A stretch of DNA of 18,160 nt from an uncultured Garciella sp. (GCA_900555725.1 USMD01000033.1:1-18160), one strand, 5' to 3'; numbered from the stretch's first letter, positions 1-7,350 are shown. Program-made: numbers and translations. Notes: generated from the letters alone by a model not told the origin.

Positions 1-39
1 GTAAGATCGTCGGCAGCGTCAGATGTGTATAAGAGACAG
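1..39 (+). other. Nextera Read-1 adapter (artefact)
   Basis: Positions 7-39 match the Illumina Nextera Read-1 transposase adapter, ending in the 19-base mosaic end at 21-39. The six bases before it (gtaaga) look like the tail of an i5 index. This is not genomic DNA, and real sequence starts near 40. Confidence 0.97.
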
Positions 40-87
40 ATTGGATAGAGTTATGAAATTTTTAATAAAATAAAAGGAGGTATTCCC

Positions 88-1227
88 GTGCAATATCGTA
101 AATTTGGATCTATTGATTATAAGGCTTCTACCCTTGGTTTTGGAGCGATGCGTTTTCCCACCATTGATAATGATCTAAAACAAATTAATGAGGACAAAGC
201 CATCTCCATGATTCGCTATGCCATTGATCATGGAATAAACTACGTTGATACCGCTTATCCTTATCACGGTGGAAATAGTGAATTTGTAGTGGGAAAAGCT
301 TTGAAGGATGGCTACCGCCAAAAGACGAAGTTAGCTACCAAATTTCCCATTTGGCTTCCAAAAACCCTTCAGGATTGTGATAAATATTTAGAAGAACAAT
401 TAAAAAAATTAGATGTAGACTCTATAGATTTTTATTTAATCCATGGCTTAAATAAAGAAAGATGGCAAAAAGTATTGGATTTAGATGTACTAAAATTTTT
501 ACAGGATGCCCAAAGAAGGGGAAAAATCCACTATATCGGTTTTTCTTTTCACGATGACCTGGAGTTATTTAAAGAAATCATAGACTTTTTTGATTGGGAT
601 TTTTGTCAAATCCAATTCAATTATATGGATGAGCATTATCAAGCAGGGGTAGAAGGTCTAAAATATGCAGCATCTAGGAATATTCCGGTGGTTGTTATGG
701 AGCCCTTGCAGGGTGGAAATCTTGCTAAGGAATCCCCTGAAGATATACAGAGACTATGGAATCAGACAGATATCAAAAGAACTCCTGCCCAGTGGGGGTT
801 TCGATGGGTATGCAACCATCCTGAGGTAAAGGTTGTTTTAAGTGGTATGAGTACTATGGAGCAAATTAAGGAAAACATTGAAACCTTTGAAGATGCTCTC
901 CCTAATTCTTTAACGGAGAAAGAATTGGAGCTTATAGGAAAAGTTCGGGATAAATATGAAGAAAAAATGAAGGTAAGATGTACTGAATGTAAATATTGTA
1001 TGCCTTGCCCCAATGGGGTAAATATCCCCCAAAATTTCAAAATTTACAATCGGGCTTCTATGTACCAAACCTTAGATGAATACCAAAAATCCTATGACAA
1101 TTTAGAAAAAGAAAAAGCATCCGCCTCCTTCTGTGTAGAATGCAGAAAATGTGAGAAAATTTGTCCCCAAAGAATTCCTATTATTCATAAATTGAAAGAA
1201 GTAAATGGGGTTTTAGGAAATAAATAA
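88..1227 (+). CDS. Aldo/keto reductase with C-terminal 4Fe-4S-type Cys clusters
   Basis: A 379-residue predicted oxidoreductase of the aldo/keto reductase superfamily, of the type with a ferredoxin-like tail. The N-terminal three quarters form the NAD(P)H-binding barrel: the catalytic tetrad is visible as D54, Y59, K85 and H119 (DTAYPYH, ATKF, YLIHG). The tail holds two Cys groups, C298/C301/C304/C307 and C349/C352/C355/C359, the second followed by Pro, as in 4Fe-4S ferredoxin motifs. The family probably couples carbonyl reduction to iron-sulphur electron transfer; the substrate cannot be told. The GTG start at 88 is chosen because AAGGAGG lies seven bases upstream (74-80). It appears monocistronic, since a strong palindromic terminator follows and the next gene is convergent. 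The adapter at 1-39 removes most of its upstream region, so its promoter may be missing from the window. Confidence 0.93.
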   Translation: MQYRKFGSIDYKASTLGFGAMRFPTIDNDLKQINEDKAISMIRYAIDHGINYVDTAYPYHGGNSEFVVGKALKDGYRQKTKLATKFPIWLPKTLQDCDKYLEEQLKKLDVDSIDFYLIHGLNKERWQKVLDLDVLKFLQDAQRRGKIHYIGFSFHDDLELFKEIIDFFDWDFCQIQFNYMDEHYQAGVEGLKYAASRNIPVVVMEPLQGGNLAKESPEDIQRLWNQTDIKRTPAQWGFRWVCNHPEVKVVLSGMSTMEQIKENIETFEDALPNSLTEKELELIGKVRDKYEEKMKVRCTECKYCMPCPNGVNIPQNFKIYNRASMYQTLDEYQKSYDNLEKEKASASFCVECRKCEKICPQRIPIIHKLKEVNGVLGNK

Positions 1228-1232
1228 AATGC

Positions 1233-1270
1233 AAAAAGTATAGGACTATAATTATAGTCCTATACTTTTT
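1233..1270. terminator. Perfect 38-bp palindrome, probable bidirectional terminator
   Basis: Bases 1233-1251 are the exact reverse complement of 1252-1270, with five A at one end and five T at the other. It sits between the convergent genes 88-1227 and 1305-2036, so it can form a stem followed by a U-run on either strand. Confidence 0.85.
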
Positions 1271-1304
1271 ATCATTGAGTAAGATTTTGCCTCAAATCAT
1301 TATT

Positions 1305-2036
1305 TTACTTTCCTTCTCCATAAATAATATCATAACCTTCATTCGTCTTTACAATATCAAATCCAATATATCCTTTTTTTAATACCTCTATATGATTGTT
1401 TATCTCTTGATAGGGAATGGCAATCACATCTTGATATTCTTTTTTATTCTCTAGGGTCAGATCTTTATACATGATAAATCTTTTTTTCTCTTCATAGTTC
1501 CCTCCAAGGGTTAAAATATCCCGAATGGTGATGCCATTGCTTAGGATATTCTTTAAACTATAATAATTATAGGGAGAAATGGTAGCAGTTACATGTTTAT
1601 ATCTCTTTTCTACAGTCAAGTCTAAAATAATCCTTAGGGTTTTTATTTGCAGAGCATTGCCTCGAAAATCAGGATGTACCACGGTAGATTGCAAATATAC
1701 AACTTTATCCATATCTTCTTCTGAAATATCTAGTTTATTTACCATCTTTTCTATGATTTTGCTGGAAAATTTAAGAGTATGATAGGCGATTAATTGTCCT
1801 TCCGAAAATACTCCTATGGCTACCCCTTTATCTGACCTTAATACATCTTCTAGGATCACTTCTTTGGATGCGCTTACAAATACTTCTGGATTTTCTATAC
1901 GATCCATTACTTGTTCCTTTAATTTCATCATTTCATCAATATGGGAAATGTCTAGATAGGAAATGCTATAATCGATAGATTGATAAGTATCTCCTACTTT
2001 CTTTTTTAGTACTCCTTCTTCTATGATCTCTGCCAT
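1305..2036 (-). CDS. GNAT-family N-acetyltransferase
   Basis: A 243-residue protein recognised as a GNAT acyl-CoA-dependent acetyltransferase from the segment VVYLQSTVVHPDFRGNALQ, which has the beta-4 strand and the R/Q-x-x-G-x-A acetyl-CoA pyrophosphate loop. A typical continuation follows (SPYNYYSLKN, the Asn-Tyr-x-Ser stretch before the final strands). The N-terminal 30 residues and the last 50 are not part of the core fold I can recognise. The substrate is unknown. A start six codons upstream (2054) is possible but lies on the Shine-Dalgarno itself. The ATG at 2036 has GAGGAGGA five bases before it and is preferred. It stands alone between two terminators and has a sigma-A-like promoter candidate of its own. 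Confidence 0.75.
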   Translation of the reverse strand: MAEIIEEGVLKKKVGDTYQSIDYSISYLDISHIDEMMKLKEQVMDRIENPEVFVSASKEVILEDVLRSDKGVAIGVFSEGQLIAYHTLKFSSKIIEKMVNKLDISEEDMDKVVYLQSTVVHPDFRGNALQIKTLRIILDLTVEKRYKHVTATISPYNYYSLKNILSNGITIRDILTLGGNYEEKKRFIMYKDLTLENKKEYQDVIAIPYQEINNHIEVLKKGYIGFDIVKTNEGYDIIYGEGK

Positions 2037-2069
2037 GGAAATCCTCCTCATCATTGGTATAATATATTA

Positions 2070-2098
2070 ATACTAAATCCAATATCTTAGAATGTAAA
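2070..2098 (-). promoter_or_regulatory. Candidate sigma-A-like promoter of the GNAT gene
   Basis: Read on the minus strand there is TTTACA (2093-2098), a 17-base spacer and TAGTAT (2070-2075). Spacing is ideal and the -10 box matches four of six. The start codon lies 33 bases downstream. In AT-rich DNA this is only suggestive. Confidence 0.4.
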
Positions 2099-2147
2099 TA
2101 GCAAATATTAGCCAAAAAGATTCTTTTGAGGTCTTTTGCTAAAATTT

Positions 2148-2173
2148 AAAAAGCCCCCTCTCGGGGACTTTTT
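2148..2173 (-). terminator. Terminator after cotJC
   Basis: The stem AAAAAG-C-CCCC (2148-2158) pairs with GGGG-A-CTTTTT (2163-2173) around a four-base loop, with one mismatch. On the minus strand it comes directly after the cotJC stop and ends in five T. The A/T flanks make it usable from either side. Confidence 0.8.
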
Positions 2174-2177
2174 CCTA

Positions 2178-2750
2178 TTAATAATATTTTTTCTTTTCCT
2201 GATAGTCTTTTAATAGTTCCATGGTTTCTCCAAATCGTTGGAAGTGTACTATTTCTCTTTCTCTTAAAAATCTTAAAGTTTCTGTAACACCAGGATCATC
2301 AGACACATCAATTAGCCATTCATAGGTGGCTCTTGCTTTTTGCTCTGCTGCCATATCTTCATGGATATCTGCCATAATATCGCCCTTTGCATTAAAGAAA
2401 GTTGCGGTAAAATTAAAACCTGCTGCATCATGGGGAAAGGGATTTTTTCCATGATTTACATAGTGTGCTTCAAAAGGAGTACCCTTAATTTGTTCAACAG
2501 AAGCATCCTTCACTAATCTCCATGCTAAGGTTCCTATAATCTCCCAGTGAGCTAGTTCTTCTGTACCAATATCTGTTAATATTGCCTTTCCTTCTCCTAT
2601 TGGCATATAATATCTCTGGCTTAAATAGCGAAGAGCTGCAGCTAGTTCTCCATCTGCTCCACCAAATTGTTCTAATATCATCTGCGCTAAGGCAGGATTG
2701 GTGGAATCTACTCTTACTGGATATTGTAATTTTTTTTCATATACCCACAT
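2178..2750 (-). CDS. cotJC: Spore coat protein CotJC, manganese-catalase family
   Basis: A 190-residue CotJC, the usual length for this family. It has the ferritin-like four-helix fold of manganese catalases. The candidate metal ligands are visible as E35 (GELAAALRYL), E65 and H68 (EELAHWE), E136 (AAEQKARATYEW) and H169 (EREIVHF), so the di-metal site looks intact. In Bacillus subtilis CotJC is made in the mother cell and goes to the inner coat with CotJA; catalase activity is plausible but not shown by sequence alone. It is the last gene of cotJA-cotJB-cotJC, 19 bases after cotJB with its own AAGGAGAG site, and is followed at once by a terminator. It is good evidence that the organism forms endospores. 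Confidence 0.95.
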   Translation of the reverse strand: MWVYEKKLQYPVRVDSTNPALAQMILEQFGGADGELAAALRYLSQRYYMPIGEGKAILTDIGTEELAHWEIIGTLAWRLVKDASVEQIKGTPFEAHYVNHGKNPFPHDAAGFNFTATFFNAKGDIMADIHEDMAAEQKARATYEWLIDVSDDPGVTETLRFLREREIVHFQRFGETMELLKDYQEKKKYY

Positions 2751-2769
2751 ACATCAATCTCTCCTTTCT

Positions 2770-3021
2770 CTACATATTCCATGGCCAGGGTTCTTCTACC
2801 CATCTAAATGGATATTGACTAGGGGACATTCCAAAATTTGAGAGTGGCCCATACACGGCTTCATATTGGGTTCTACATTTTTCCAATTGTTTCCCATAGG
2901 TATTGTATTCCCTTAAAGCCCTTTTATCCCTTGGATGAGTGTCCAAATAGAGGTTTAATTCCACAAGGACAAATTCCAATGCTTGTATTTCCTGTAGCTT
3001 TTGATATCTCACTCTATCCAT
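2770..3021 (-). CDS. cotJB: Spore coat protein CotJB
   Basis: An 83-residue CotJB, close to the roughly 87 residues of the Bacillus protein. It is mostly helical in the first 60 residues (LQEIQALEFVLVELNLYLDTH), with a Pro/Trp-rich tail (YPFRWVEEPWPWNM) typical of the family. CotJB is a small coat protein of unknown biochemical role encoded between the CotJA scaffold and the CotJC catalase-like protein. Its start overlaps the cotJA stop (TAATG), so the two are translationally coupled. The cotJA end carries an AAAAGGGGGAAAAG-like purine stretch that serves as its ribosome site. Confidence 0.93.
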   Translation of the reverse strand: MDRVRYQKLQEIQALEFVLVELNLYLDTHPRDKRALREYNTYGKQLEKCRTQYEAVYGPLSNFGMSPSQYPFRWVEEPWPWNM

Positions 3022-3179
3022 TATCTTTTCCCCCTTTTCCCTTTATGGTATGGTTTATCTAACTCTGGAAAAAGAGTTCCTCTTTTTAGAGCTTCCATAG
3101 GTCGATAACTTTCAGTATAACATTGAAAAGGCACATAGGCTTCTGCAAGCCCAGTGTTTTCATATGGTTTTCTATACAT
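3021..3179 (-). CDS. cotJA: Spore coat protein CotJA (small)
   Basis: A 52-residue protein, short enough to be missed by length cut-offs. It starts MYRKPYENTGLAEAYVPFQ, continues with CYTESYRPMEALKRGTLFPE and ends in a basic tail (HKGKRGKR). The Tyr/Pro-rich text and the AYVPFQxY...LxxGTLFPEL pattern are those of CotJA, which recruits CotJC to the spore coat. It starts with ATG after AAAGGAGG, shares one base with the cotJB start, and heads the three-gene operon. A sigma-K/E-like promoter pattern lies 40 bases upstream. Confidence 0.92.
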   Translation of the reverse strand: MYRKPYENTGLAEAYVPFQCYTESYRPMEALKRGTLFPELDKPYHKGKRGKR

Positions 3180-3218
3180 AAACCTTTCCTCCTTTTCTTT
3201 TTAAGCTTCTTACACTAT

Positions 3219-3246
3219 CATCTTATGCATTCGTCCAATAATGGGT
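3219..3246 (-). promoter_or_regulatory. Sporulation (sigma-K/E-like) promoter candidate of cotJABC
   Basis: On the minus strand there is ACC at the -35 position (AC at 3245-3246), a 17-base spacer, and GCATAAGATG with CATAAGATG at 3219-3227. The known Bacillus sigma-K pattern is AC, 16-17 bases, CATAnnnTA, so only the last base differs. The cotJA start is 40 bases beyond the -10, the same spacing as in the hydrophobic-protein array. In B. subtilis cotJ uses sigma-E, whose -10 (CATA) is similar. Confidence 0.55.
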
Positions 3247-3278
3247 ACAAAAATATCCATTTTTATAGCATAAAAAAA

Positions 3279-3310
3279 GCACTCTAAAATATATATATAG
3301 TTTAGAGTAC
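3279..3310 (-). terminator. Terminator overlapping the end of queG
   Basis: ACTCTAAA (3281-3288) pairs with TTTAGAGT (3301-3308), and a further G-C pair closes it after one mismatch. On the minus strand it is followed by seven T (3272-3278). The upstream arm covers the last codons and stop of queG, a compact arrangement. Confidence 0.8.
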
Positions 3311-4423
3311 TTCTTGTAATAGTCCTAATGCCCTTTTAATCTCTTTTTGCACCCTTGGATCCCCCTCCTGGTAACACCAATTTTTAATAATCTTCCTTTC
3401 CTCTTCTCCAAATTGACTTAAAGCCCAGATAGTATAAAGTCTTATATCCCACCTAGGATCCTTAAGGCATTCTTGTAAAATAGGAACTGCTCTAGGATCT
3501 TTGCTATTTCCCAAGGCAATCATAGCATTACGTTGTAAAACTTTTTTCCCCCTCCAGGCTGCTGCAATAGGTTCAAAATCTTCTTTAAATTCCCTATTTG
3601 TCATATTCAATAGTTTTTGTATCCTAGGAAAGGCTAGATCAGGATCCGGCTGAAAACTTTGATGATTACTACTCTTTGCCTTTTTATTTTTAGGACAAGC
3701 TAGTTGACAGATATCGCACCCATAGATGTTCATTCCTATACTTTTTCTTTCTTCTTCTGATAATAGTTCCTTTTTCTGGGTTAAATAGGAGATGCATTTT
3801 CGGGCATTAAACTGATAAGCTCCTTTTAAAGCTTTTGTGGGACATGCCTTGATACATAAATCACAGGAGTCACAAATATCCTCTTCTATGGGGAAATCTT
3901 CTTCTATTTTAAAATCCACAAGGACATTTCCTATAAAAAACCAAGAACCAAATTGAGGATGAATTATAAAATTATTTTTTCCAAAGCTTCCTAGTCCAGC
4001 TCGATAGGCTACTTCTCGATCTACTAAAGGACCAGTATCTACAAAGATCTTATATTCCACTGGTGCAATCTCCCTTTCGATACAATCCATTAATTCTTTC
4101 ATTTTTTCTTGTAAAACCTGATGATAATCCCTTCCCCAAGAACTTTTGGTAATTTTCCCGTAAAGCTCTCCATGATTAGGCTTGTCTAATTCTTGATTAT
4201 AAGAAAGTCCTATGGAAATGATGGACTGAGCGTCAGCAAATATTTCCTTAGGTTCAATTCTTTTTTGTAGATCTTTTTCTTCAAATCCGGACAAATAGCC
4301 TTTTTTTCCCCTCTCTTCTAATATGGGCTTTATCTTTTTAAAGGACTCTGCCGATGTAAATCCTATACAATCTATGTGAATTCTCTTTGCAATTCCAATA
4401 ATCTTTTCTTTTATGTTTTCCAT
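3302..4423 (-). CDS. queG: Epoxyqueuosine reductase QueG
   Basis: A 373-residue enzyme for the last step of queuosine synthesis, reducing epoxyqueuosine to queuosine in the anticodon loop of tRNAs. Family members use cobalamin and two 4Fe-4S clusters. The sequence shows the conserved DTGPLVDREVAYRAGLG block with the likely catalytic Asp at D135, then GKN and IIHPQFGSWFFIG. One Cys set is C184, C187, C190, C194-Pro; another is C210, C236, C239, C243-Pro. From about residue 295 there is a HEAT-like repeat (NAMIALGNSKDPRAVPILQE) seen in the long QueG form. Length is normal. The start at 4423 has AAGGAAGAGAG upstream. It appears to be transcribed alone, without queuosine-pathway neighbours. Confidence 0.95.
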   Translation of the reverse strand: MENIKEKIIGIAKRIHIDCIGFTSAESFKKIKPILEERGKKGYLSGFEEKDLQKRIEPKEIFADAQSIISIGLSYNQELDKPNHGELYGKITKSSWGRDYHQVLQEKMKELMDCIEREIAPVEYKIFVDTGPLVDREVAYRAGLGSFGKNNFIIHPQFGSWFFIGNVLVDFKIEEDFPIEEDICDSCDLCIKACPTKALKGAYQFNARKCISYLTQKKELLSEEERKSIGMNIYGCDICQLACPKNKKAKSSNHQSFQPDPDLAFPRIQKLLNMTNREFKEDFEPIAAAWRGKKVLQRNAMIALGNSKDPRAVPILQECLKDPRWDIRLYTIWALSQFGEEERKIIKNWCYQEGDPRVQKEIKRALGLLQEVL

Positions 4424-4490
4424 ATACTCTCTTCCTTCAATGTGTTTTGCCCCCTATTTTTATATTCTAACTCAGAACCAAAAAAATTAC

Positions 4491-4617
4491 TAGAAGCTGT
4501 TACAAAATAGATCAAGACTAAATGAAAAAAGCCATAGATGTTTCATAAAGCAGCGGAATGAAGACATCTATGGCTATATTTTATTTATATTATTTGCATG
4601 TCCTATAACAGCTTCTA
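4491..4617. repeat. 127-bp nested inverted-repeat element (MITE-like)
   Basis: The ends are perfect 12-base inverted repeats (TAGAAGCTGTTA at 4491-4502 and its complement at 4606-4617). The outermost bases are TA on both sides, so it can be read as an insertion flanked by a TA duplication. Inside lies a second 12-bp stem that acts as a terminator. There is no coding capacity. It could be a miniature transposable element or simply a two-layer terminator. Only one copy is in this window. Confidence 0.4.
4530..4575 (-). terminator. Terminator of the 4635-5183 gene
   Basis: AGCCATAGATGT (4530-4541) is the exact complement of 4564-4575, with a 22-base loop. On the minus strand the stem is followed by six T (4525-4530 read in reverse), after the stop of the gene at 4635. 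Confidence 0.7.
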
Positions 4618-4634
4618 TATTTCCTTGAAAGATT

Positions 4635-5183
4635 CTATTGAATAGGGATATCTTTTATTTTAAATTCATGATCTTGATATTCAAAATGAATGGTAATACT
4701 CTTTGCCTCTTTATTGAGAGAGGGGAACTTCCCATAAAATAGTTGCTTCCATCCTAGGGGATGATCTTTAGGGAAATCTGCTATCTCATGATAAGGTAAT
4801 GGCGTATATGTATTTTTTAGATTATCCTCTATCCAAATAGAATTAAAATCATCCTTTTTTAAGGTTTTTTTGTTTAAATGTTCGATAAGTAATCCTACTC
4901 CAAAATAACTTTCGTTTCCATTTACCCAACTATATTCTATAAAGTATTTTTCATTTATTATTTTTTCCAAACTTATTTTAATAGTATCATTTTTATCATA
5001 ATATTTTGAGTCTCCATAATCTTTTTTTAGTAATTCATCTATATTAGGAGGAAGAGGGACCTCTGGAGGTGTAAAAAATGTTGACATGGCGCGAATGGTA
5101 GATGTCTGACCATATTGAAATGATACAAATGCAATGCTCAAGGTTGAAATCAATACAATTATTAAAATGGTTTTTCCTTTCAT
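4635..5183 (-). CDS. Hypothetical protein with an N-terminal membrane anchor
   Basis: I do not recognise this 182-residue protein. It begins MKGKTILIIVLISTLSIAF, a short basic start and a hydrophobic stretch to about residue 22: a signal-anchor, or a signal peptide with no clear cleavage site and no lipobox Cys. The rest is polar and predicted extracytoplasmic. It has a Pro-rich linker (FFTPPEVPLPPNIDELL) and then a beta-rich part with conserved-looking aromatic stretches (WVNGNESYFGVG, DHPLGWKQLFYGKFP, ITIHFEYQ) that suggest an immunoglobulin-like domain. The upstream ATG at 5192 lies directly against the Shine-Dalgarno GGAG, whereas the ATG at 5183 is nine bases from it, so 5183 is preferred. 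It is probably a single-gene transcript. Confidence 0.7.
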   Translation of the reverse strand: MKGKTILIIVLISTLSIAFVSFQYGQTSTIRAMSTFFTPPEVPLPPNIDELLKKDYGDSKYYDKNDTIKISLEKIINEKYFIEYSWVNGNESYFGVGLLIEHLNKKTLKKDDFNSIWIEDNLKNTYTPLPYHEIADFPKDHPLGWKQLFYGKFPSLNKEAKSITIHFEYQDHEFKIKDIPIQ

Positions 5184-5494
5184 CCTTCTCATCTCCTTTA
5201 TTTATTTTATGATGGAAGATTTCAATTCATTCCAAAAGCAAAGAAATGATAATTTAGATTTTATCTAAAAGCAATTTATTTCAAGTAGCTCCAGCAATGG
5301 TGTTTTCACTACACTACTTTGCAAACGTCCTTTTTTTTATATTTAAAGATCAAGGCAAGAAAAGGGACACTTGGTCATCCCCTCATAAAACATCTATTCT
5401 TAACCCCTTAAACAAAAAGACGATTTACTCATCTTTTTAATAAGAAGATAAACCGTCTTTTCTATCCTTTTAAGGTCCAAACTTTTAGATAAAT
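5184..5494. other. Gene-free stretch between protease and membrane protein
   Basis: About 310 bases. It holds the terminator of the protease (5415-5461) and, on the right for minus-strand reading, the upstream region of the 4635-5183 gene. That region includes a CATAAAATA -10-like box close to its ribosome site but no matching -35. I see no open frame with a ribosome site and no other repeat. Confidence 0.6.
5415..5461 (-). terminator. Terminator of the subtilisin-like gene
   Basis: AAAAGACG (5415-5422) pairs with CGTCTTTT (5454-5461). After one mismatch TTTA (5424-5427) pairs with TAAA (5449-5452), leaving a 21-base loop. It lies just downstream of the stop at 5495 and ends in T on the minus strand. 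Confidence 0.7.
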
Positions 5495-6769
5495 CTATCT
5501 TCGACTTTCAGTTAACATTTTTTCTAGATTCATTTGTCCTTTTCCTTGGTCATATTGATTAACATTTTTTATGGGAGTAGCGGTACTTAATAATCTTGTT
5601 TTCACTTCATCAGGAGTGAGTCTAGGTTTTTTTTCTAGCAATAAGGCAATGGCACCCGAAACAATGGGTGTTGCCATAGAAGTGCCTGATTTCTCTGTAT
5701 AGGGTTTTTTCATTGTTTTAAACTTATTTCTAGTTACCTTATCTTCAGGAACAAATTGTTTATCCGTGGACAAGGATTGAATATCTACACCTGGAGCTAC
5801 AATATCAGGCTTTATAACCTTCTCCTTGGTAGGACCCCTGCTGGAAAAATCAGCAATGGTATCATCTGTAATATCTATTGTTTTATGATCATCGGTAGCT
5901 CCTACTGTGATAATTCTACGACTGATCCCTGGAGAATTAATGGTCTTTTGTTTTGGTCCTTCGTTTCCAGCTGCAGCCACCACTATAATACCAGCATTCC
6001 ACAAGGCTTCTGCTCCTTTTACCAATGGGTCCTCCCTTTCTAATAAATCAGGATCTGACCCTAATGATAAGGATGCAATACGAATATTGTATTTATTCTT
6101 GTTCTCCAATATCCATTGCATACCTGCCACAATATCCGAAGTACTTCCACTACCATTTTTATCCATAACCTTTACCCCTATAATATTTGCCTTAGGTGCC
6201 ATTCCTTGATATTGCCCCTTTGACATATATCCATTTCCAGCGGCGGCTCCTGCCACATGGGTACCATGACCATTATCATCATAAGGAAATTCCTTTCCAT
6301 TTACAAAATCCTTAAAAGCTACAATACGATTTTTCTTTAATGCTAAATCTGCATGGGGGTATACCCCAGTATCCAATACAGCAATCCCAATTTCTTTACC
6401 GGTTAGACCATATTGTTCTGCCTTGTTTCCTCCTACAGCTGGTCTAGCGATATCCATAAGGGTAGTTGAAGTAGCATCATCTGCAATAAAATCTACTTGA
6501 GGTAGTATGGCAAATTTTTCTATACATTTACAAGGTATTTCTAGAGCATAAGCCTTTATAATATCTAACTTATATCTAATTTTAGCATGATGCTTTTGAA
6601 TTTCTTTCCTTAATCCCTTATCCTCTAGATCCTTTGAAAGTACGATAACAGATGTGCTATCTTGTTCCTTTGCTTCCTTTATTTTTATTTGAACCCTTTT
6701 ATCTATAAACCTTGCCGAAATTGTACTGCTAAATACTAGAAAGAATAAGAAAGGTAAAAAAAAGGACAT
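5495..6769 (-). CDS. Secreted subtilisin-like (S8) serine protease
   Basis: A 424-residue S8 peptidase. Residues 1-19 (FFLPFLFFLVFSSTISA) look like a signal peptide, but with no Lys or Arg before the hydrophobic core, which is unusual. A TAG codon immediately before the ATG rules out a longer form. Residues 40-100 look like an inhibitor_I9-type propeptide (VIVLSKDLED...YALEIP). The catalytic triad is D133 (AVLDTGV), H168 (DNGHGTHVAG) and S364 (SGTSMATP), with the oxyanion Asn at N269 (AAAGNEG), so it should be active. The catalytic domain is of the AprX/subtilisin type and ends near 415 without extra domains. It probably acts outside the cell or in the spore or mother-cell envelope. It is expressed alone. 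A 32-bp perfect palindrome lies just upstream. Confidence 0.92.
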   Translation of the reverse strand: MSFFLPFLFFLVFSSTISARFIDKRVQIKIKEAKEQDSTSVIVLSKDLEDKGLRKEIQKHHAKIRYKLDIIKAYALEIPCKCIEKFAILPQVDFIADDATSTTLMDIARPAVGGNKAEQYGLTGKEIGIAVLDTGVYPHADLALKKNRIVAFKDFVNGKEFPYDDNGHGTHVAGAAAGNGYMSKGQYQGMAPKANIIGVKVMDKNGSGSTSDIVAGMQWILENKNKYNIRIASLSLGSDPDLLEREDPLVKGAEALWNAGIIVVAAAGNEGPKQKTINSPGISRRIITVGATDDHKTIDITDDTIADFSSRGPTKEKVIKPDIVAPGVDIQSLSTDKQFVPEDKVTRNKFKTMKKPYTEKSGTSMATPIVSGAIALLLEKKPRLTPDEVKTRLLSTATPIKNVNQYDQGKGQMNLEKMLTESRR

Positions 6770-6791
6770 CTATTTTTCACTCCTTTCAATC

Positions 6792-6823
6792 ACTTTCTAT
6801 TGAAATATATTTCAATAGAAAGT
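6792..6823. promoter_or_regulatory. 32-bp perfect palindrome upstream of the protease
   Basis: 6792-6807 (ACTTTCTATTGAAATA) is the exact complement of 6808-6823. It ends 22 bases before the protease start, just ahead of its AAAGGAG site. No T-run follows on the minus strand, so it is more likely an operator or a 5'-leader hairpin than a terminator. Confidence 0.45.
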
Positions 6824-6845
6824 AAATAAGCAGGTCATTAGTAAG

Positions 6846-6926
6846 TTTCTAAAGCTTAAACGGAGTCTAAAAACTCCATTTAAGCTTTAGAAAACATTAT
6901 CTAGAAGAATAAACCTGCCCTAGAGA
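6846..6926 (+). repeat. Intergenic repeat element, copy 1 (shorter)
   Basis: A 15-bp stem (6846-6860 with 6879-6893) continues after one mismatch as a 5-bp stem around a six-base loop. Next comes TTTAGAAA, then CATTATC, then AGAAG, and finally TAGAGACTATC. The same ordered words occur in the copy at 8268-8390 and, more diverged, at 7631-7747. GCAGGT at 6831-6836 can also pair with ACCTGC after the hairpin. Function unknown. Confidence 0.45.
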
Positions 6927-6967
6927 CTATCCTCCATTAACATCATATGTTGAAGGGAATAGAATTG

Positions 6968-7264
6968 TTATTTTTTTTTCAGTACTTTTTTAAGAAATTG
7001 AGCAGCTTTTTGTACTTTTTCTTGATCCTCTTTACTTAGTTCATTTTTCATTTCCAATATGATTTTTTCCTGTTCTTCCTTTGTGGTGCTATTTTTAATC
7101 TTTTCCGCTTGTTTTATCATTTCATTTATTTTTTCTTTTTTATCTTGATCTAAGTGATTTACTTGCTCTTTGGCTTCTTCTAGTTTTTTTGAAAACTCCT
7201 CTGGATTTTCCTCTTTTAATTTTTTTGCCTGATTTAAGAATTCCTCTATTTTCTTATCATCCAT
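6968..7264 (-). CDS. Small Lys/Glu-rich helical protein
   Basis: A 98-residue protein (MDDKKIEEFLNQAKKLKEE...) made almost wholly of Lys, Glu, Gln, Asn and Leu, with no Cys, Trp or Gly. It is predicted to be all-helical or coiled-coil, with a strongly basic C-terminus (FLKKVLKKK). I recognise no family. A longer reading frame upstream (to 7321) would place the start on the Shine-Dalgarno AAAGGAGG. The ATG at 7264, ten bases after that site, is preferred. It is divergent from the hydrophobic-protein array and may share its biology. A sigma-G-like promoter pattern lies just upstream. Small charged proteins of this kind are common in spores, but that is inference only. Confidence 0.6.
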   Translation of the reverse strand: MDDKKIEEFLNQAKKLKEENPEEFSKKLEEAKEQVNHLDQDKKEKINEMIKQAEKIKNSTTKEEQEKIILEMKNELSKEDQEKVQKAAQFLKKVLKKK

Positions 7265-7292
7265 CTTTGTCTTTCCTCCTTTCATTTTACAA

Positions 7293-7319
7293 TAATAAGA
7301 TTTCGGTACATATTTATTC
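7293..7319 (-). promoter_or_regulatory. Candidate forespore (sigma-G-like) promoter
   Basis: On the minus strand there is GAATA (7315-7319), 15 bases, then CTTATTA (7293-7299), against the known sigma-G pattern GnATR, 15 bases, CATnnTA: one mismatch. The start codon of the Lys/Glu-rich gene follows 28 bases on. This AT-rich region makes chance matches likely. Confidence 0.3.
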
Positions 7320-7350
7320 AAATAAAATAAAATTATTCTATTTCTCTTTC

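Noticed and set aside
2099..2141. Possible hairpin TAGCAAA...TTTGCTA upstream of the GNAT gene
   Set aside because: Only seven base pairs over a 29-base loop in AT-rich DNA. It overlaps the promoter candidate and has no further support.
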